This document shows, piece by piece, positions 44,200 to 53,983 of a stretch of 64,000 nt of DNA (positions are counted from its first letter, which is position 1; every line of letters starts with the position of its first letter). The notes under the pieces were generated by a model that saw nothing but the letters and a program-made list of their open reading frames with translations, had not been told where the DNA came from and ran no database searches. A program made the translations under genes and the position numbers. The DNA comes from Stieleria magnilauensis. Lineage in GTDB: Bacteria; Planctomycetota; Planctomycetia; Pirellulales; Pirellulaceae. The DNA is taken from contig CP036432.1 of the NCBI GenBank assembly GCA_007753675.1, forward strand, positions 5,430,394 to 5,494,393, read 5' to 3'.

Positions 44200-46134
44200 C
44201 TAGGGCATTTTCTGACCGACCACCCCGATCTCCGCGGCGGATGCCCAGGGTTTTCCGTTGACCTCGGAAAACACACGTACGCGGACATAGCGGCCACGCA
44301 CTGGAGTTTCGCAGTCCGCTTTCTGAGCCGTCCTTACCTTGCCGAACGCCGCCGCGGCGGAGGGTTCTCCGAAGGAGTCTGCCACACCACTGATGGTGAA
44401 ATCGGTTTTGGCAAAGGCTCCGTTCCAGCCGCCGTCTTGCCGGGCCAAATAGCGAAAGCCGTCGATCTGGTACGTCGCGCCCAAATCGATCACTAGTTCA
44501 TGGGGCGGTTGGGCGACCCCTTGATCGAAACGGGAGTGCCAGATCGTTTCGGGATTCCCATCGATCGCGTTGGCCGCATGCTTTTCGTTACCGGTGTTCT
44601 CGCTGCTGTATCGCACGAGTTTCATTTCGTCGGCCGGCACCAGATTCTTAACGGCCAATCGGTTGATCTTCAGGCCGCGATTGCTGCTGCTCTTCTTAAC
44701 GGGGTTTCCTTTCGATCCCCATTTCGCTTGCCGATCACGCTCGTGCAACTCTTTGGACTCAAACGTTCCGGGTTGAACCGGTTGGTGAGAGGCTTCGGCG
44801 TGGGCGATCATTTTGGCCAACACGTCAGGCTGCTGTTTGGCGAGGTCTGTCGTTTCGCTGACATCGCGGTCCAGATCATACAAGGCCCATGGACCGTCGC
44901 GTTTGGGCTGGATCGCTTTCCACTGCCCCATGCGGACCGCCGTCTGTGGACCGTACTCCCAATACAAAAACTCGTGTTGCGGTTGCTCGTGTCCGGTCGC
45001 TTCGGCGCCGATTAATTCGGTCAGAATCGACATGCCATCCAGATCCCCGGGGGCTTCGGCGCCGGTCAGTTCAGCGAGCGTCGGGAACACGTCGACTTGG
45101 CTGAAAACCAAATCGCTGACTTGACCGGCCTTGATCTTGCCCGGCCAGCGCACCAGATACGGAATCCTCAGCCCTCCCTCGTAAAGATTCCCCTTGCCGC
45201 CGCGGAATTCGACTCCGGTCACGGGATTCTTGTTCGGGCCGAAGTAACCGCGCGGATGTTCGTTGTCGCGAAACCGATCCTGGCCGCCGTTGTCACCGGT
45301 GAAGAAAACGATCGTGTTGTCTTCGAGATTCAATTCGCGCAGCAGGTCCAGCACCGATCGCAGGTCGTTGTCGATCATCGTGACCATTGCCGCATAGTTC
45401 TTGGCCTCTTGTGAAACGTTCGGATCGTTGAACCACGCATCGTCCTTGTAAGCGGCCACTGCGGGATCATCGGCCGGGATGTCGTACATTCCGTGCGGCG
45501 GAGTGACTGGGAAATAACAAAAGAACGGTCGATCCTTGTTCTCGCGGATGAACGCTTTGCCCCGCTTCATGATCTCGTAGTGCGAGTACGTTTCTCCTTC
45601 GCGCCCCCCATCGTTGCCCGGCAGCGGTACCTCCTGGCTGTTTCGCACCAGATAGGGCGGATAGAACGAGTGCGCATGAACTTGGTCGTAGTATCCGAAG
45701 AAGTCGTCGAAGCCATGCTGTTCCGGCACGCCGGTTGATCCGCGTCCGCCGGCGCCCCATTTGCCAAATCCGCCGGTCGCATATCCACGTTGCTTCAGCA
45801 TGCTGGCGATCGTCGGCTCGCCGGCGCGCAGCGGCGTGCCGCCGGGGTTGTCGCGAACCGAACAATGCCCCATGTGCTTCCCGGTCATCATGCAAGCGCG
45901 CAGCGGACCACAAACCGGTGCCGCCGCCAGGGCCTGGGTGAACCGAATCCCTTCACGCGCCATCTGGTCGATGTTCGGCGTCCGCAAACGACCATTTCCC
46001 ATGTGCGAGAGTTCGTAGTACGCCAGCTCGTCAGACATGATGTAGACAATGTTCGGCGGTCGTTCGGCCGCGCGGACACTGGCGGCCAGGCCGATCAAGA
46101 GACAGACGAGCGGGAGGCAACAACGTGACGACAT
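44200..46134 (-). CDS. Secreted sulfatase with C-terminal discoidin-like domain
   Basis: A 644-residue exported sulfatase. After the signal peptide comes PPNIVYIMSDELAYYE (first metal ligand region), then VCGPLRACMMTGK, whose C-x-P-x-R segment supplies the cysteine that is converted to formylglycine. FFTGDNGGQDRF carries further metal ligands. The last ~130 residues (HSRFDQGVAQPPHELVIDLG region) look like an F5/8-type carbohydrate-binding domain. It would desulfate an extracellular polysaccharide. ATG 46134 gives a standard signal peptide; an upstream ATG at 46197 overlaps the neighbouring stop. Confidence 0.9.
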   Translation of the reverse strand: MSSRCCLPLVCLLIGLAASVRAAERPPNIVYIMSDELAYYELSHMGNGRLRTPNIDQMAREGIRFTQALAAAPVCGPLRACMMTGKHMGHCSVRDNPGGTPLRAGEPTIASMLKQRGYATGGFGKWGAGGRGSTGVPEQHGFDDFFGYYDQVHAHSFYPPYLVRNSQEVPLPGNDGGREGETYSHYEIMKRGKAFIRENKDRPFFCYFPVTPPHGMYDIPADDPAVAAYKDDAWFNDPNVSQEAKNYAAMVTMIDNDLRSVLDLLRELNLEDNTIVFFTGDNGGQDRFRDNEHPRGYFGPNKNPVTGVEFRGGKGNLYEGGLRIPYLVRWPGKIKAGQVSDLVFSQVDVFPTLAELTGAEAPGDLDGMSILTELIGAEATGHEQPQHEFLYWEYGPQTAVRMGQWKAIQPKRDGPWALYDLDRDVSETTDLAKQQPDVLAKMIAHAEASHQPVQPGTFESKELHERDRQAKWGSKGNPVKKSSSNRGLKINRLAVKNLVPADEMKLVRYSSENTGNEKHAANAIDGNPETIWHSRFDQGVAQPPHELVIDLGATYQIDGFRYLARQDGGWNGAFAKTDFTISGVADSFGEPSAAAAFGKVRTAQKADCETPVRGRYVRVRVFSEVNGKPWASAAEIGVVGQKMP

Positions 46135-46193
46135 GGCAGGACTCGTGCAGGGGGACGGATATGCGAGGTGATGACAACGAACAGAGTGGATTG

Positions 46194-48779
46194 TCAATGC
46201 GAGCTGGCGGATTGATTCGATCGAAGGAGCGCGTCGAGATCGTCGAGTGATACGTTTAAAACTTCCATCGTTTGCTTCGCGCCGGAAAACGCGATCAACA
46301 GGTGTTCGTCGTGTTCAATGATGTGTGGGTAATCGACGTGTCGACCGCCGACGAGCTGAAACAGGTGGGTGAAGGCCAGCCCGTCCGAGCTGACGGCCAA
46401 GGTCAATGGGTCGCGTCGACGCGGGTTGGCGTTGGACACCAGCACATAGTAGCCCCGCGAGGTTCGCAGCACAAAAAACTTACTCGTCGCGTCAGGGAAA
46501 TCTGTCTTCACGATCGGGCTCCACGTCCGGCCGTTGTCGCTGGAAAAGGTTCGCAGCAATCGTCCCGAACGGCCGTTGTCGCGAATCAGGCCGACAAGGT
46601 TCCGGCCGTCGGGAAGCACGTACCAGTAGGGTTCTTCCGGGCGACCGCTGGCGTCGTAGCTGGCCAGCGGACGGATCTTCCAGTCGTCGAAGGCAGTGTC
46701 TCCGCCGATCATCACCGAGACCTGCTGGCAATGGTCGCGACGCGTCATCATGAATTCGCCTTGCGGCAATCGCTTGGGCGGGAAATTATTGAGCGTGTCG
46801 TCCATCACTGTGCCGTGGGCTCTCCACGTTTGCTCGCCCGCGTCCCAGCGAAATGCTTCCAGACTGAGTCCCTTGCCGGGATATGCCGGCGCGTTGAAGT
46901 GGCTCGCCAACGCCAGCAGCTCGCCATCACGGACCCACAGCCCACGTGCGATCCAACCAAACCCGGGTGTCCGCGGCGGCCCGGACAGATCCGCCGGCTG
47001 ACTCCAACGCAACCCGTCATCGCTGGTCGCATAGGACACGCGGGTGTCCGGTCGATCGTGACCCGGTACCACATTGCGCAGTTGCTCGGGCGTCAGGCCC
47101 GGCCTCGGTACGCCCGGACCGTCACTCCACATCGCCCAGTACTTGCCTTCGAAATGAGCGAGATAAGCGTGCTGATGAACCCAGGTTCCTGCGCGGTCTC
47201 GGACGTCACTGATGATGGCGTGTTTTGACGGAACCGGGGTAAGATCGTTGAAATTGATTCGCGACGCATCGGGGCCGGTGGTTTTCAGATCCAGCATCCG
47301 TGGGCTGCCCGGATTCTTCACAGGGTGCGGACGAGCATCGGTTCCAGAAGCGGCAACGGCAGACTGGGCGGCCAGTTTTTCGGCAAGCTTCTTTGCCAGG
47401 TCAGCGACGGCGTTTTGATACTCGTCATGGTCCACCACGTTCACGGTCTCGTGCGAGTCATTGCGGTGATCGTATAGTTCGCGGGCGAGGACTTGTTCGG
47501 TTTTGAAGTCCCGCCACTCGGTGTAGCGAAAGGGTTTGGCGCGAATCGAATACCCCATCACTTCGGGCAGTTTGCCGCGCAGGTAATTGGGACGCGGTGT
47601 TTGGGTGAGAGCCACTTCGTGGACACTCGCCGAGGGATCGTCCAGCAACGGCACCAAGGAGACACCTTCGACGTCGTCCGGTGTTTGCAAGGCACAAAGT
47701 TCCGTCAGCGTCGGATAGAGATCCAGCAATTCCACCAGGGCGTCCGTGCGGCCGGCCGCTTCGTGTTTGGGGGCGTCGATGATCAGCGGGACGCGGGCAT
47801 CGAGTTCAAACGCCGTTGTTTTCCGTGTCAGACCGTGTTCACCCAGATGCAACCCGTGATCGGACCACAACACGATGATCGTGTTGTCTCGCAGTTGCAG
47901 TGCATCCAATTCATCCAGCACGCGGCCGATCTGCGCATCCAAGTAACTGATCGCGGCGAGGTGCCCGTGATGCATTTCCCGCAACTCTTCCGACTCCGCG
48001 CCCGCGTTGAATCGGGCGCTCGTCAATGCGATGTCGGGAACGTCTTGGGGTGGTTGTACGTCGCTCGGAATTGGAACCTTGTTTCGATCATAAAGGTCCC
48101 AGTATTTTTTGGGAGCGTTGAAGGGCGTGTGTGGCTTCCAAAATCCGACGGCCAGGAAGAACGGATCGTCACGCCGATTGAGTTTCCGCAAGGATTCGAC
48201 GGCCGTTTCCGCGACCCGCCCGTCGAAGTAGGCGTCATCGGGAACCTCGCGGCATTCGATGCCATTTTTTCCCGAAGCGAGATTCGGCGGCACCGCTCCG
48301 TCGACGATCGGCTTGTCGTTGGAGTGGCTGTTGTAGTGCAGCACCGACGGCACGCTCCAGGATCGGGGATCGCCTTTCCAATCGTCTTGCCGCCAGTTAT
48401 GGAAAATCTTTCCGACACATTGTGTGTGATAGCCGTTGGATTTGAACCATTGTGGAAGCGTGACGGCATCGGGCACGTTCTGACGGAAGTGTGTCGGCAA
48501 ATCCCAAACCCGCAGCGTATCGGGCCGCATGCCCGTCAGCAGCGATGCCCGGGAGGGATTGCAGACGGTTTGCTGGCAGTAGGCATGTTCGAAAACCATG
48601 CCGCCGGATGCGAGCCGATCGATGTTCGGCGACTTCACCGCCGCATCCCCGTAGCACCCCAGCTGGACCCTCAAGTCGTCGATCGCGATGAACAACACAT
48701 TCGGCCGCTCGGCGCCGGCCGACGCTGCCATCAGCGCCAAACAACACGCGGCAAAACGAAGAGAGAGAGAACGGAGCAT
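46194..48779 (-). CDS. Iduronate-2-sulfatase-like enzyme fused to a sialidase-like module
   Basis: An 861-residue exported protein. The signal peptide is at residues 1-23. The sulfatase part (~24-500) has [20 protein letters not shown], the [12 protein letters not shown] motif with its formylglycine-site cysteine, and [12 protein letters not shown], all typical of iduronate-2-sulfatases. After a linker, residues ~540-850 form a six-bladed-propeller-like region with BNR/Asp-box-type repeats ([20 protein letters not shown]), resembling sialidase/neuraminidase domains. The two activities could act on the same sulfated glycan. The upstream neighbour in the operon is the other sulfatase. Confidence 0.85.
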   Translation of the reverse strand: MLRSLSLRFAACCLALMAASAGAERPNVLFIAIDDLRVQLGCYGDAAVKSPNIDRLASGGMVFEHAYCQQTVCNPSRASLLTGMRPDTLRVWDLPTHFRQNVPDAVTLPQWFKSNGYHTQCVGKIFHNWRQDDWKGDPRSWSVPSVLHYNSHSNDKPIVDGAVPPNLASGKNGIECREVPDDAYFDGRVAETAVESLRKLNRRDDPFFLAVGFWKPHTPFNAPKKYWDLYDRNKVPIPSDVQPPQDVPDIALTSARFNAGAESEELREMHHGHLAAISYLDAQIGRVLDELDALQLRDNTIIVLWSDHGLHLGEHGLTRKTTAFELDARVPLIIDAPKHEAAGRTDALVELLDLYPTLTELCALQTPDDVEGVSLVPLLDDPSASVHEVALTQTPRPNYLRGKLPEVMGYSIRAKPFRYTEWRDFKTEQVLARELYDHRNDSHETVNVVDHDEYQNAVADLAKKLAEKLAAQSAVAASGTDARPHPVKNPGSPRMLDLKTTGPDASRINFNDLTPVPSKHAIISDVRDRAGTWVHQHAYLAHFEGKYWAMWSDGPGVPRPGLTPEQLRNVVPGHDRPDTRVSYATSDDGLRWSQPADLSGPPRTPGFGWIARGLWVRDGELLALASHFNAPAYPGKGLSLEAFRWDAGEQTWRAHGTVMDDTLNNFPPKRLPQGEFMMTRRDHCQQVSVMIGGDTAFDDWKIRPLASYDASGRPEEPYWYVLPDGRNLVGLIRDNGRSGRLLRTFSSDNGRTWSPIVKTDFPDATSKFFVLRTSRGYYVLVSNANPRRRDPLTLAVSSDGLAFTHLFQLVGGRHVDYPHIIEHDEHLLIAFSGAKQTMEVLNVSLDDLDALLRSNQSASSH

Positions 48780-49138
48780 GATGCGTGACCTTCTTGCGAG
48801 CCAGAAACGGAATCAAGGGTCGGCTATCATAAAGGATTCAGACGCCAACAAACTCGGACTGGCGATCTCTGGGCTACTGGAAAACGAAGGTCCGTTCGCA
48901 GCGACATCGGTCGCGATTATTTCCACCCACAGTCTGCTCGCGTCCCTTCGGGCTTTTCGGTACGCTGCGAACGTTGCGTGAATGAGACCGAGGAGGGTAA
49001 CGTGTGAAGCATTTGTCGCCAAAGTAAGTGGCATTGAGCTTGCGCTAAACTGCTAAAGGCTCTGCTAAGCACAGCGGCAACATGCTTCACAATGCAAAAG
49101 AAAAGCGTTTCGCTGCGCAATCCGTTTGGAGAGCCATA
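48780..49138. other. Non-coding region, promoter side of the sulfatase operon
   Basis: No supported gene. This is the likely promoter area of the minus-strand sulfatase/glucosidase genes. I see no clear -35/-10 pair. Confidence 0.35.
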
Positions 49139-49596
49139 CTACGTATCGTGGTTACGAACATGTGCTTGCAGGGCCTGAAGTTTTGCATCCAACGCGCCTC
49201 GCCCCAAAGAGATCAGTTCCGCATCCGTCGAAATGGGATCCCCGAGGAATTCCTGTAGCACCTGGATCTTACCGGTTAGCTTTCCCTTCTCAATGCCTTC
49301 TTCACGGCCTTCCTCGCGACCTTCTTCCAAGAGACGATCGGCGATCGACCCCGGATAGAATTGTGTCGGAAACACGCTTGCGAGTGTTTGCTTCAACTCT
49401 TCGGAAGTTAGATCGTTGTTTGCAGACATCGCGTACACCTGAATTGCGTCAAGCCATTGCCGGATCGAAAAACCATCGCCAACACTTCTCAAAATCTGCA
49501 GGATCGAAAACAATTCCGCCTGCAGTTGCCGGTCGCGGCCGTCAAGTTCGACAGTGCGAACTGAAAGAAGTTGTTGTGCGGCGTCGGGAGGTGATG
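49139..49596 (-). pseudogene. 5'-truncated Rpn-type (PD-(D/E)XK) transposase/nuclease fragment
   Basis: The frame has no start for a full protein, but its C-terminal part (DRLLEEGREEGREEGIEKGK, then KIQVLQEFLGDP) is the glycine-spaced charged helix found at the end of Rpn-family nucleases. In-frame codons continue to about 49596 before a stop. The N-terminal catalytic half is missing. An internal ATG at 49513 would give 124 residues. It abuts another truncated gene. Confidence 0.55.
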
Positions 49597-49682
49597 ATCA
49601 TCGTCCATCCACGCAAGTTACCCTACCTCGTCATTCTTTTCCACAAACGCGGATCCCGTGCAATCCCGTTGGGGTTGGTGTC

Positions 49683-49904
49683 CTGGTGGTGATCAATTTC
49701 GGCCCGACCAACTTCACCAACCACAGTTACGGAGTGGCCGCGGGAACGGACGGTCAATGGACGCAGGCCTTGTGCACTCAAGATTCCCGATTCGGCGGGT
49801 GGGACGGTGCGGGAAACGCGTTCTACGAACCGACGGTGCAAGCTGATGGTAAACTCTACCTGAACCTGCCCAAGTTTTCGGTCATCGCGATGCGACGCAA
49901 GTAG
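49683..49904 (+). pseudogene. α-amylase-type C-terminal fragment
   Basis: About 74 codons (VLVVINFGPTNFTNHSYG, then GWDGAGNAFYEPTVQA and LYLNLPKFSVIAMR) read like the C-terminal β-domain of GH13 α-amylases or branching enzymes, which ends the catalytic barrel. Upstream there is no barrel; the DNA instead matches the opposite-strand Rpn relic. The fragment is non-functional. Confidence 0.5.
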
Positions 49905-49964
49905 ACAGGGGCAAAGATGCGGCGACGCGTCTGAATCAACGAGCCACCACAGACATCAAGCAAC

Positions 49965-50684
49965 ATGAAACGCACTCTCCTCAGAAGATTCTGTCTGATC
50001 GCGGTCCTGGTGAACGCGTCGGCGCTGGTTGTCGTCGGCCAAGAAGGCGAAAACGCCAAACGCGAGGCTGTGGAGGCTCGGGCGGAAGCTCAACTGATCG
50101 TCGATACGTTTCAAGGTTCGATGCGGAAACAGTGGCGATGGTTGCGGGAAAACAAAGACGGATGGAAGCTGTCCGATTCAGGCCTGCAAGTCCTGGTCGA
50201 ACCAGGCAACATGTGGGGTAAAGCCAACGACGCGAAGAACGTGCTGCTTCATCCGGTGCCCCGGGCCTGGCAGGACTCCGTCGACGTCCGTGTGCAACTG
50301 GAGCAGCATCCGAAGAAACGCTGGGAACAAACGAATCTGGTCTGGTACTACAGCGATTCGACGATGGTCAAGATCGGGTTGGAAATTGAGCACGGCATCA
50401 CCAACATCGTGATGGGACGCGAAGAAAAGGATCGCACGCGCACCATCGCAATCATTCCCTATCCCGGTGAAACCGTCCAACTGCGATTGGTCATCGACGG
50501 ACCGGAGCTGAGCGGTTTTTATCGCAAACCCGGTGAGCATGAATGGAATGCCGTCGGCACGGCCGCCCTGCCGGAAGACGCCTCCACACCGCCACAAGTC
50601 AGCCTTCAGTTCTATCAAGGCGAGGTGGACTCGGGGCGTTGGGCCACCGCCAGTCATTTTGAAATGAGGCCCCTGGAGCGGTGA
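49965..50684 (+). CDS. Secreted concanavalin-like (DUF1349-type) protein
   Basis: A 239-residue exported protein with a signal peptide (MKRTLLRRFCLIAVLVNASA). The mature part (LVWYYSDSTMVKIGLEIEHG, then ETVQLRLVIDGPELSGFYRK) fits the DUF1349/GH43 C-terminal concanavalin A-like β-sandwich. It may bind or help cleave polysaccharide. Its neighbours are degradative enzymes, consistent with that role. Confidence 0.75.
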   Translation: MKRTLLRRFCLIAVLVNASALVVVGQEGENAKREAVEARAEAQLIVDTFQGSMRKQWRWLRENKDGWKLSDSGLQVLVEPGNMWGKANDAKNVLLHPVPRAWQDSVDVRVQLEQHPKKRWEQTNLVWYYSDSTMVKIGLEIEHGITNIVMGREEKDRTRTIAIIPYPGETVQLRLVIDGPELSGFYRKPGEHEWNAVGTAALPEDASTPPQVSLQFYQGEVDSGRWATASHFEMRPLER

Positions 50685-50948
50685 CGGGTTGAGTGATCGT
50701 TGGGGCGCGGAGAGAGAGGGTCAAAACATTGACTGGTCAAAAAATGAAGGCAGCTGGTGGGACAGGATGCGCAAAGCCTCGTGCACCCGCCTCCCATTTT
50801 TTGACCACCCCATTTTTTGACCACCCCGTCTTTTGATCCCGGGCCTTCCACCTACCTCCCCGCGGCACTTGCTTACCGGTCAGCGGCAAACGATGATGTG
50901 CAGCCTCCCGCACCATCTCTCCCCATTTCGCCGCCCTCCTGAGACATC

Positions 50949-53540
50949 ATGAAACCCCAAGCCTTGCTCGCCCTCGTCGCCTTGCTGGCGATGCCCCCCC
51001 TGTGTGCCGCGGACGACTCTCCACCCAATGCGTCCGATCGCCAGGTCCAACCGGATGTTCCCCAAGGGAAACTCAGCGAAGGCGTCTTCGCCGACAGTCG
51101 CGTGTTCCCCGGTACGACGCGCCAGTACAGCGTCTACGTTCCGGCACAGTACAACGCGAATGAGCCGGCAAACTTGATGGTGTTCATGGACGGTAAGAAC
51201 TACGCCAAGGCCGACGGCGCGTTTCGTGTTCCCGTAGTGTTTGACAATCTGATCCATCAAGGCGCGATGCCGGTCACGATCGCCGTCTTCGTGAACCCCG
51301 GCACGATTCCGGCGTCCAAACCCGGCGCGAAAGACCGCAGCAACCGTTCATTCGAATACGATTCACTCGGTGACCGCTATGCAACGTTCCTGGTCGATGA
51401 ATTTCTGCCCCTTGCGTTGAAAGGACTCAACGTTTCTGACGACGCCAAACGCCGCGCGGTGTGCGGGATCTCGTCCGGTGGCATCTGCGCGTTCACCGTC
51501 GCCTGGGAAAAACCGGATCAGTTCGGCAAAGTGCTCAGTCACATCGGCAGTTTCACCAACATCCGCGGCGGTTGGGCTTATCCCGGATTGATTCGCAAAA
51601 CGAAAGCCGCTCCCAAACCGATCAAGGTGTACCTGCAAGAAGGCAAGGACGACTTAAACAATCTGCACGGAAATTGGCCACTGGGAAATCGCGACATGGC
51701 GGCCGCGCTGCAGTACGCCGGTTATCATTACAAGCTGGTGATGACCGAAGGCGGACACAGCGGAAAATGGGGCGGCGAAGTCTTTCCGGACGCACTGCGT
51801 TGGCTGTGGTCTGATGATTCCGAATCGACCGTGATCCCGTCCACGGAAACCAATCCCGAGTGGCAACCGCATCCCGATGCAATCGCCGACGACTCGGTTC
51901 CCAAGGGAACCGTCGAGCAGATGGAGCCCTGGGAATCGAAGATCTTTGATGGCACGATCCGTGATTGGGCGATCTACGTGCCGGCACAATACAAGGCGGA
52001 CACGCCTGCCGCGCTGATGGTGTTTCAGGACGGTGAGCGAATGCGTGACATCAAGGGACGCTGGCGGATCCCGATCGTCTTTGACAACTTGATCGCACGC
52101 GGCGAAATACCTCCGACCATCGCCGTGTTCATCAATCCGGGACACCACAAGTCAAAGCCTCGCCAAGGCAAAAAGTCATCCAACCGCAGCTTTGAATACG
52201 ACAGCCTGGGTGATCGATACACGCGATTCTTGTCAGAAGAAATCCTTCCCGCGGTCCAGCAGCGCTACAACCTTTCTTCCGATCCTGCGATGCGGGCGAT
52301 CGGCGGGTCCAGTTCCGGCGCCATCTGCGCCTTCACCGCCGCCTGGGAGCGTCCCGACCAGTTTGGCAAGGTTTATTCAAACGTCGGCAGTTTCACGAAC
52401 TTGCGCGGCGGCAACGTCTATCCCGCACTGGTCCGCAAAACGGAACCCAAACCGATCCGCGTTTACATGTCCGACACCAGCGGTGACGTCGACAACGCGT
52501 TCGGAAGCTGGCCCTGGGCAAACCAGCGCATGGCATCGGCGCTCAAGTACATGGGTTACGACACCCGTTTTGATTGGTCCGAAGGCTACGCGCACAACGC
52601 CGATTTCGGCAGCGTGCGTTTTCCCGATGCGATGAAATGGCTTTGGCGAAACGAGACACACCAGCCGGTGCTAGACACCAGCGGAGACTTGCGCGGCGAT
52701 TTGACGCTGCTGAACCTGTTGATCCCGGGGCAGTCCTGGGAAGTCGTCGCCACGGACCTCGGGTTCGCCGACGCACCGTGCAGCGACGCCGAAGGCAATT
52801 TTTTCTACAGCGACATGAAGGCGCCGGCGGTCTACCGCGTCAGTGCCGATGACGGAAAACAAACGGTGATCGCCAAGGAATCGGTCAGCGGGTTGATGTT
52901 CGGTCCCGACGGACTGCTGTACGGATGCCAGGGTGCGATGGATCGAGTGATTTCGATTGACCCGGTTTCGGGTGTGGTCAACGTGGTCGCGAGCGGTGTC
53001 AAGCCGAACGACTTGGCCGTCTCCGCGAATGGATTTGCGTTCATCACCGAGACTCGGGCCAAACAAGTCACGCGGATCAACTTGAAGACCGGCGAAACGA
53101 CGGCGGTCGACAGCGGAATCACGCGTCCCAACGGAATCGCGCTGTCCAACGACGGGGGCACGCTGGCCGTTTCCGATTCCGGCGGCGAGAGCACTTGGAC
53201 GTTCAGGGTCCATCCCGACGGCAGCCTGGACGCCAAAATGCCGACCATGCCGATGCGGCTGGCGATCGACGCCAAGGGTGAATTTAAATTCAACGAACCG
53301 CCGCCGTACCTGACCGCGTCGCGGGGCGATGGCATGGCCGTAGACAAGGCAGGGCGTTACTACGTGACCAGCTCAGTCGGCGTGCAAATCTTCGATCCGA
53401 CCGGGCGTCCCTGTGGCGTGCTGCCCACACCCGATCCGACCAAGCCGCTGACCAGTTGCACACTGGCCGGGGCGCATCATGACACGCTGTACGTGACCAA
53501 CGGCTCGACCGTCTATCGCCGCAAGCTGAGTGTGAAGTAG
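50949..53540 (+). CDS. Secreted double esterase fused to SMP-30/gluconolactonase-like domain
   Basis: An 863-residue exported protein with three modules. Residues ~40-290 and ~315-560 are two esterase-D-like α/β-hydrolases of the same type: each has QYSVYVPAQY or DWAIYVPAQY, FEYDSLGDRY, and a serine elbow (CGISSGGICAF; GGSSSGAICAF). Residues ~575-860 form a six-bladed SMP-30/gluconolactonase-like propeller (GLMFGPDGLLYGCQG, TRPNGIALSNDGG). It could deacylate and then process sugar acids or lactones released from plant or algal polysaccharide. ATG 50949 starts a normal signal peptide. Confidence 0.85.
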   Translation: MKPQALLALVALLAMPPLCAADDSPPNASDRQVQPDVPQGKLSEGVFADSRVFPGTTRQYSVYVPAQYNANEPANLMVFMDGKNYAKADGAFRVPVVFDNLIHQGAMPVTIAVFVNPGTIPASKPGAKDRSNRSFEYDSLGDRYATFLVDEFLPLALKGLNVSDDAKRRAVCGISSGGICAFTVAWEKPDQFGKVLSHIGSFTNIRGGWAYPGLIRKTKAAPKPIKVYLQEGKDDLNNLHGNWPLGNRDMAAALQYAGYHYKLVMTEGGHSGKWGGEVFPDALRWLWSDDSESTVIPSTETNPEWQPHPDAIADDSVPKGTVEQMEPWESKIFDGTIRDWAIYVPAQYKADTPAALMVFQDGERMRDIKGRWRIPIVFDNLIARGEIPPTIAVFINPGHHKSKPRQGKKSSNRSFEYDSLGDRYTRFLSEEILPAVQQRYNLSSDPAMRAIGGSSSGAICAFTAAWERPDQFGKVYSNVGSFTNLRGGNVYPALVRKTEPKPIRVYMSDTSGDVDNAFGSWPWANQRMASALKYMGYDTRFDWSEGYAHNADFGSVRFPDAMKWLWRNETHQPVLDTSGDLRGDLTLLNLLIPGQSWEVVATDLGFADAPCSDAEGNFFYSDMKAPAVYRVSADDGKQTVIAKESVSGLMFGPDGLLYGCQGAMDRVISIDPVSGVVNVVASGVKPNDLAVSANGFAFITETRAKQVTRINLKTGETTAVDSGITRPNGIALSNDGGTLAVSDSGGESTWTFRVHPDGSLDAKMPTMPMRLAIDAKGEFKFNEPPPYLTASRGDGMAVDKAGRYYVTSSVGVQIFDPTGRPCGVLPTPDPTKPLTSCTLAGAHHDTLYVTNGSTVYRRKLSVK

Positions 53541-53983
53541 CGACGTTTGCCCAGACGTATCCACAAGGCCCAACGGGCCGACAGAGTGTCTGCCGGTGGC
53601 TCACCGGCCTGTTGATTTAATCGCGACCGAAACAATGGTGAGCCGATGGCGCTAGCCACGGGCCTCCAAGGGCAACGTCGTCTTCACTAAGCCCGCGGCT
53701 AGCGCCGTCGGCTCACTAAATCGACAGGCCGTAACGCCCCAGTGCCCTTTACATTGACACCGATCGGGGTGTTTCTGGTGAGCGGTAGGGCGCGAGCCCT
53801 CCGGTCTTTCAAGGTGAAACCGGACGGCTCGCGCCGTTCCGCTAACTCAAGTAAGTGGCATGAGGCGCCAGCCCTCCGGTCTTTCGCAAAAGACCACCCG
53901 TTTCGTGTTACAATTTCCAGGTGACACCAGCGGGGGTCATCGCACGTCGAGACGCCCTCCATCATCGATCCAACGAGACGAAC
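53541..53983. repeat. Cluster of palindromic intergenic repeats
   Basis: One pair has arms GAGCCGATGGCGCTAGCC and GGCTAGCGCCGTCGGCTC (about 53641-53716). Another has GCGAGCCCTCCGGT with ACCGGACGGCTCGC (about 53786-53835), repeated in part near 53868. No gene is supported. These are further host repeat families distinct from those at 5972, 18006, 35089 and 43944. Confidence 0.7.

Noticed and set aside
47493..48788. 431-codon plus-strand ORF opposite the fused sulfatase
   Set aside because: It shadows a clearly conserved sulfatase and shows no domain or signal.
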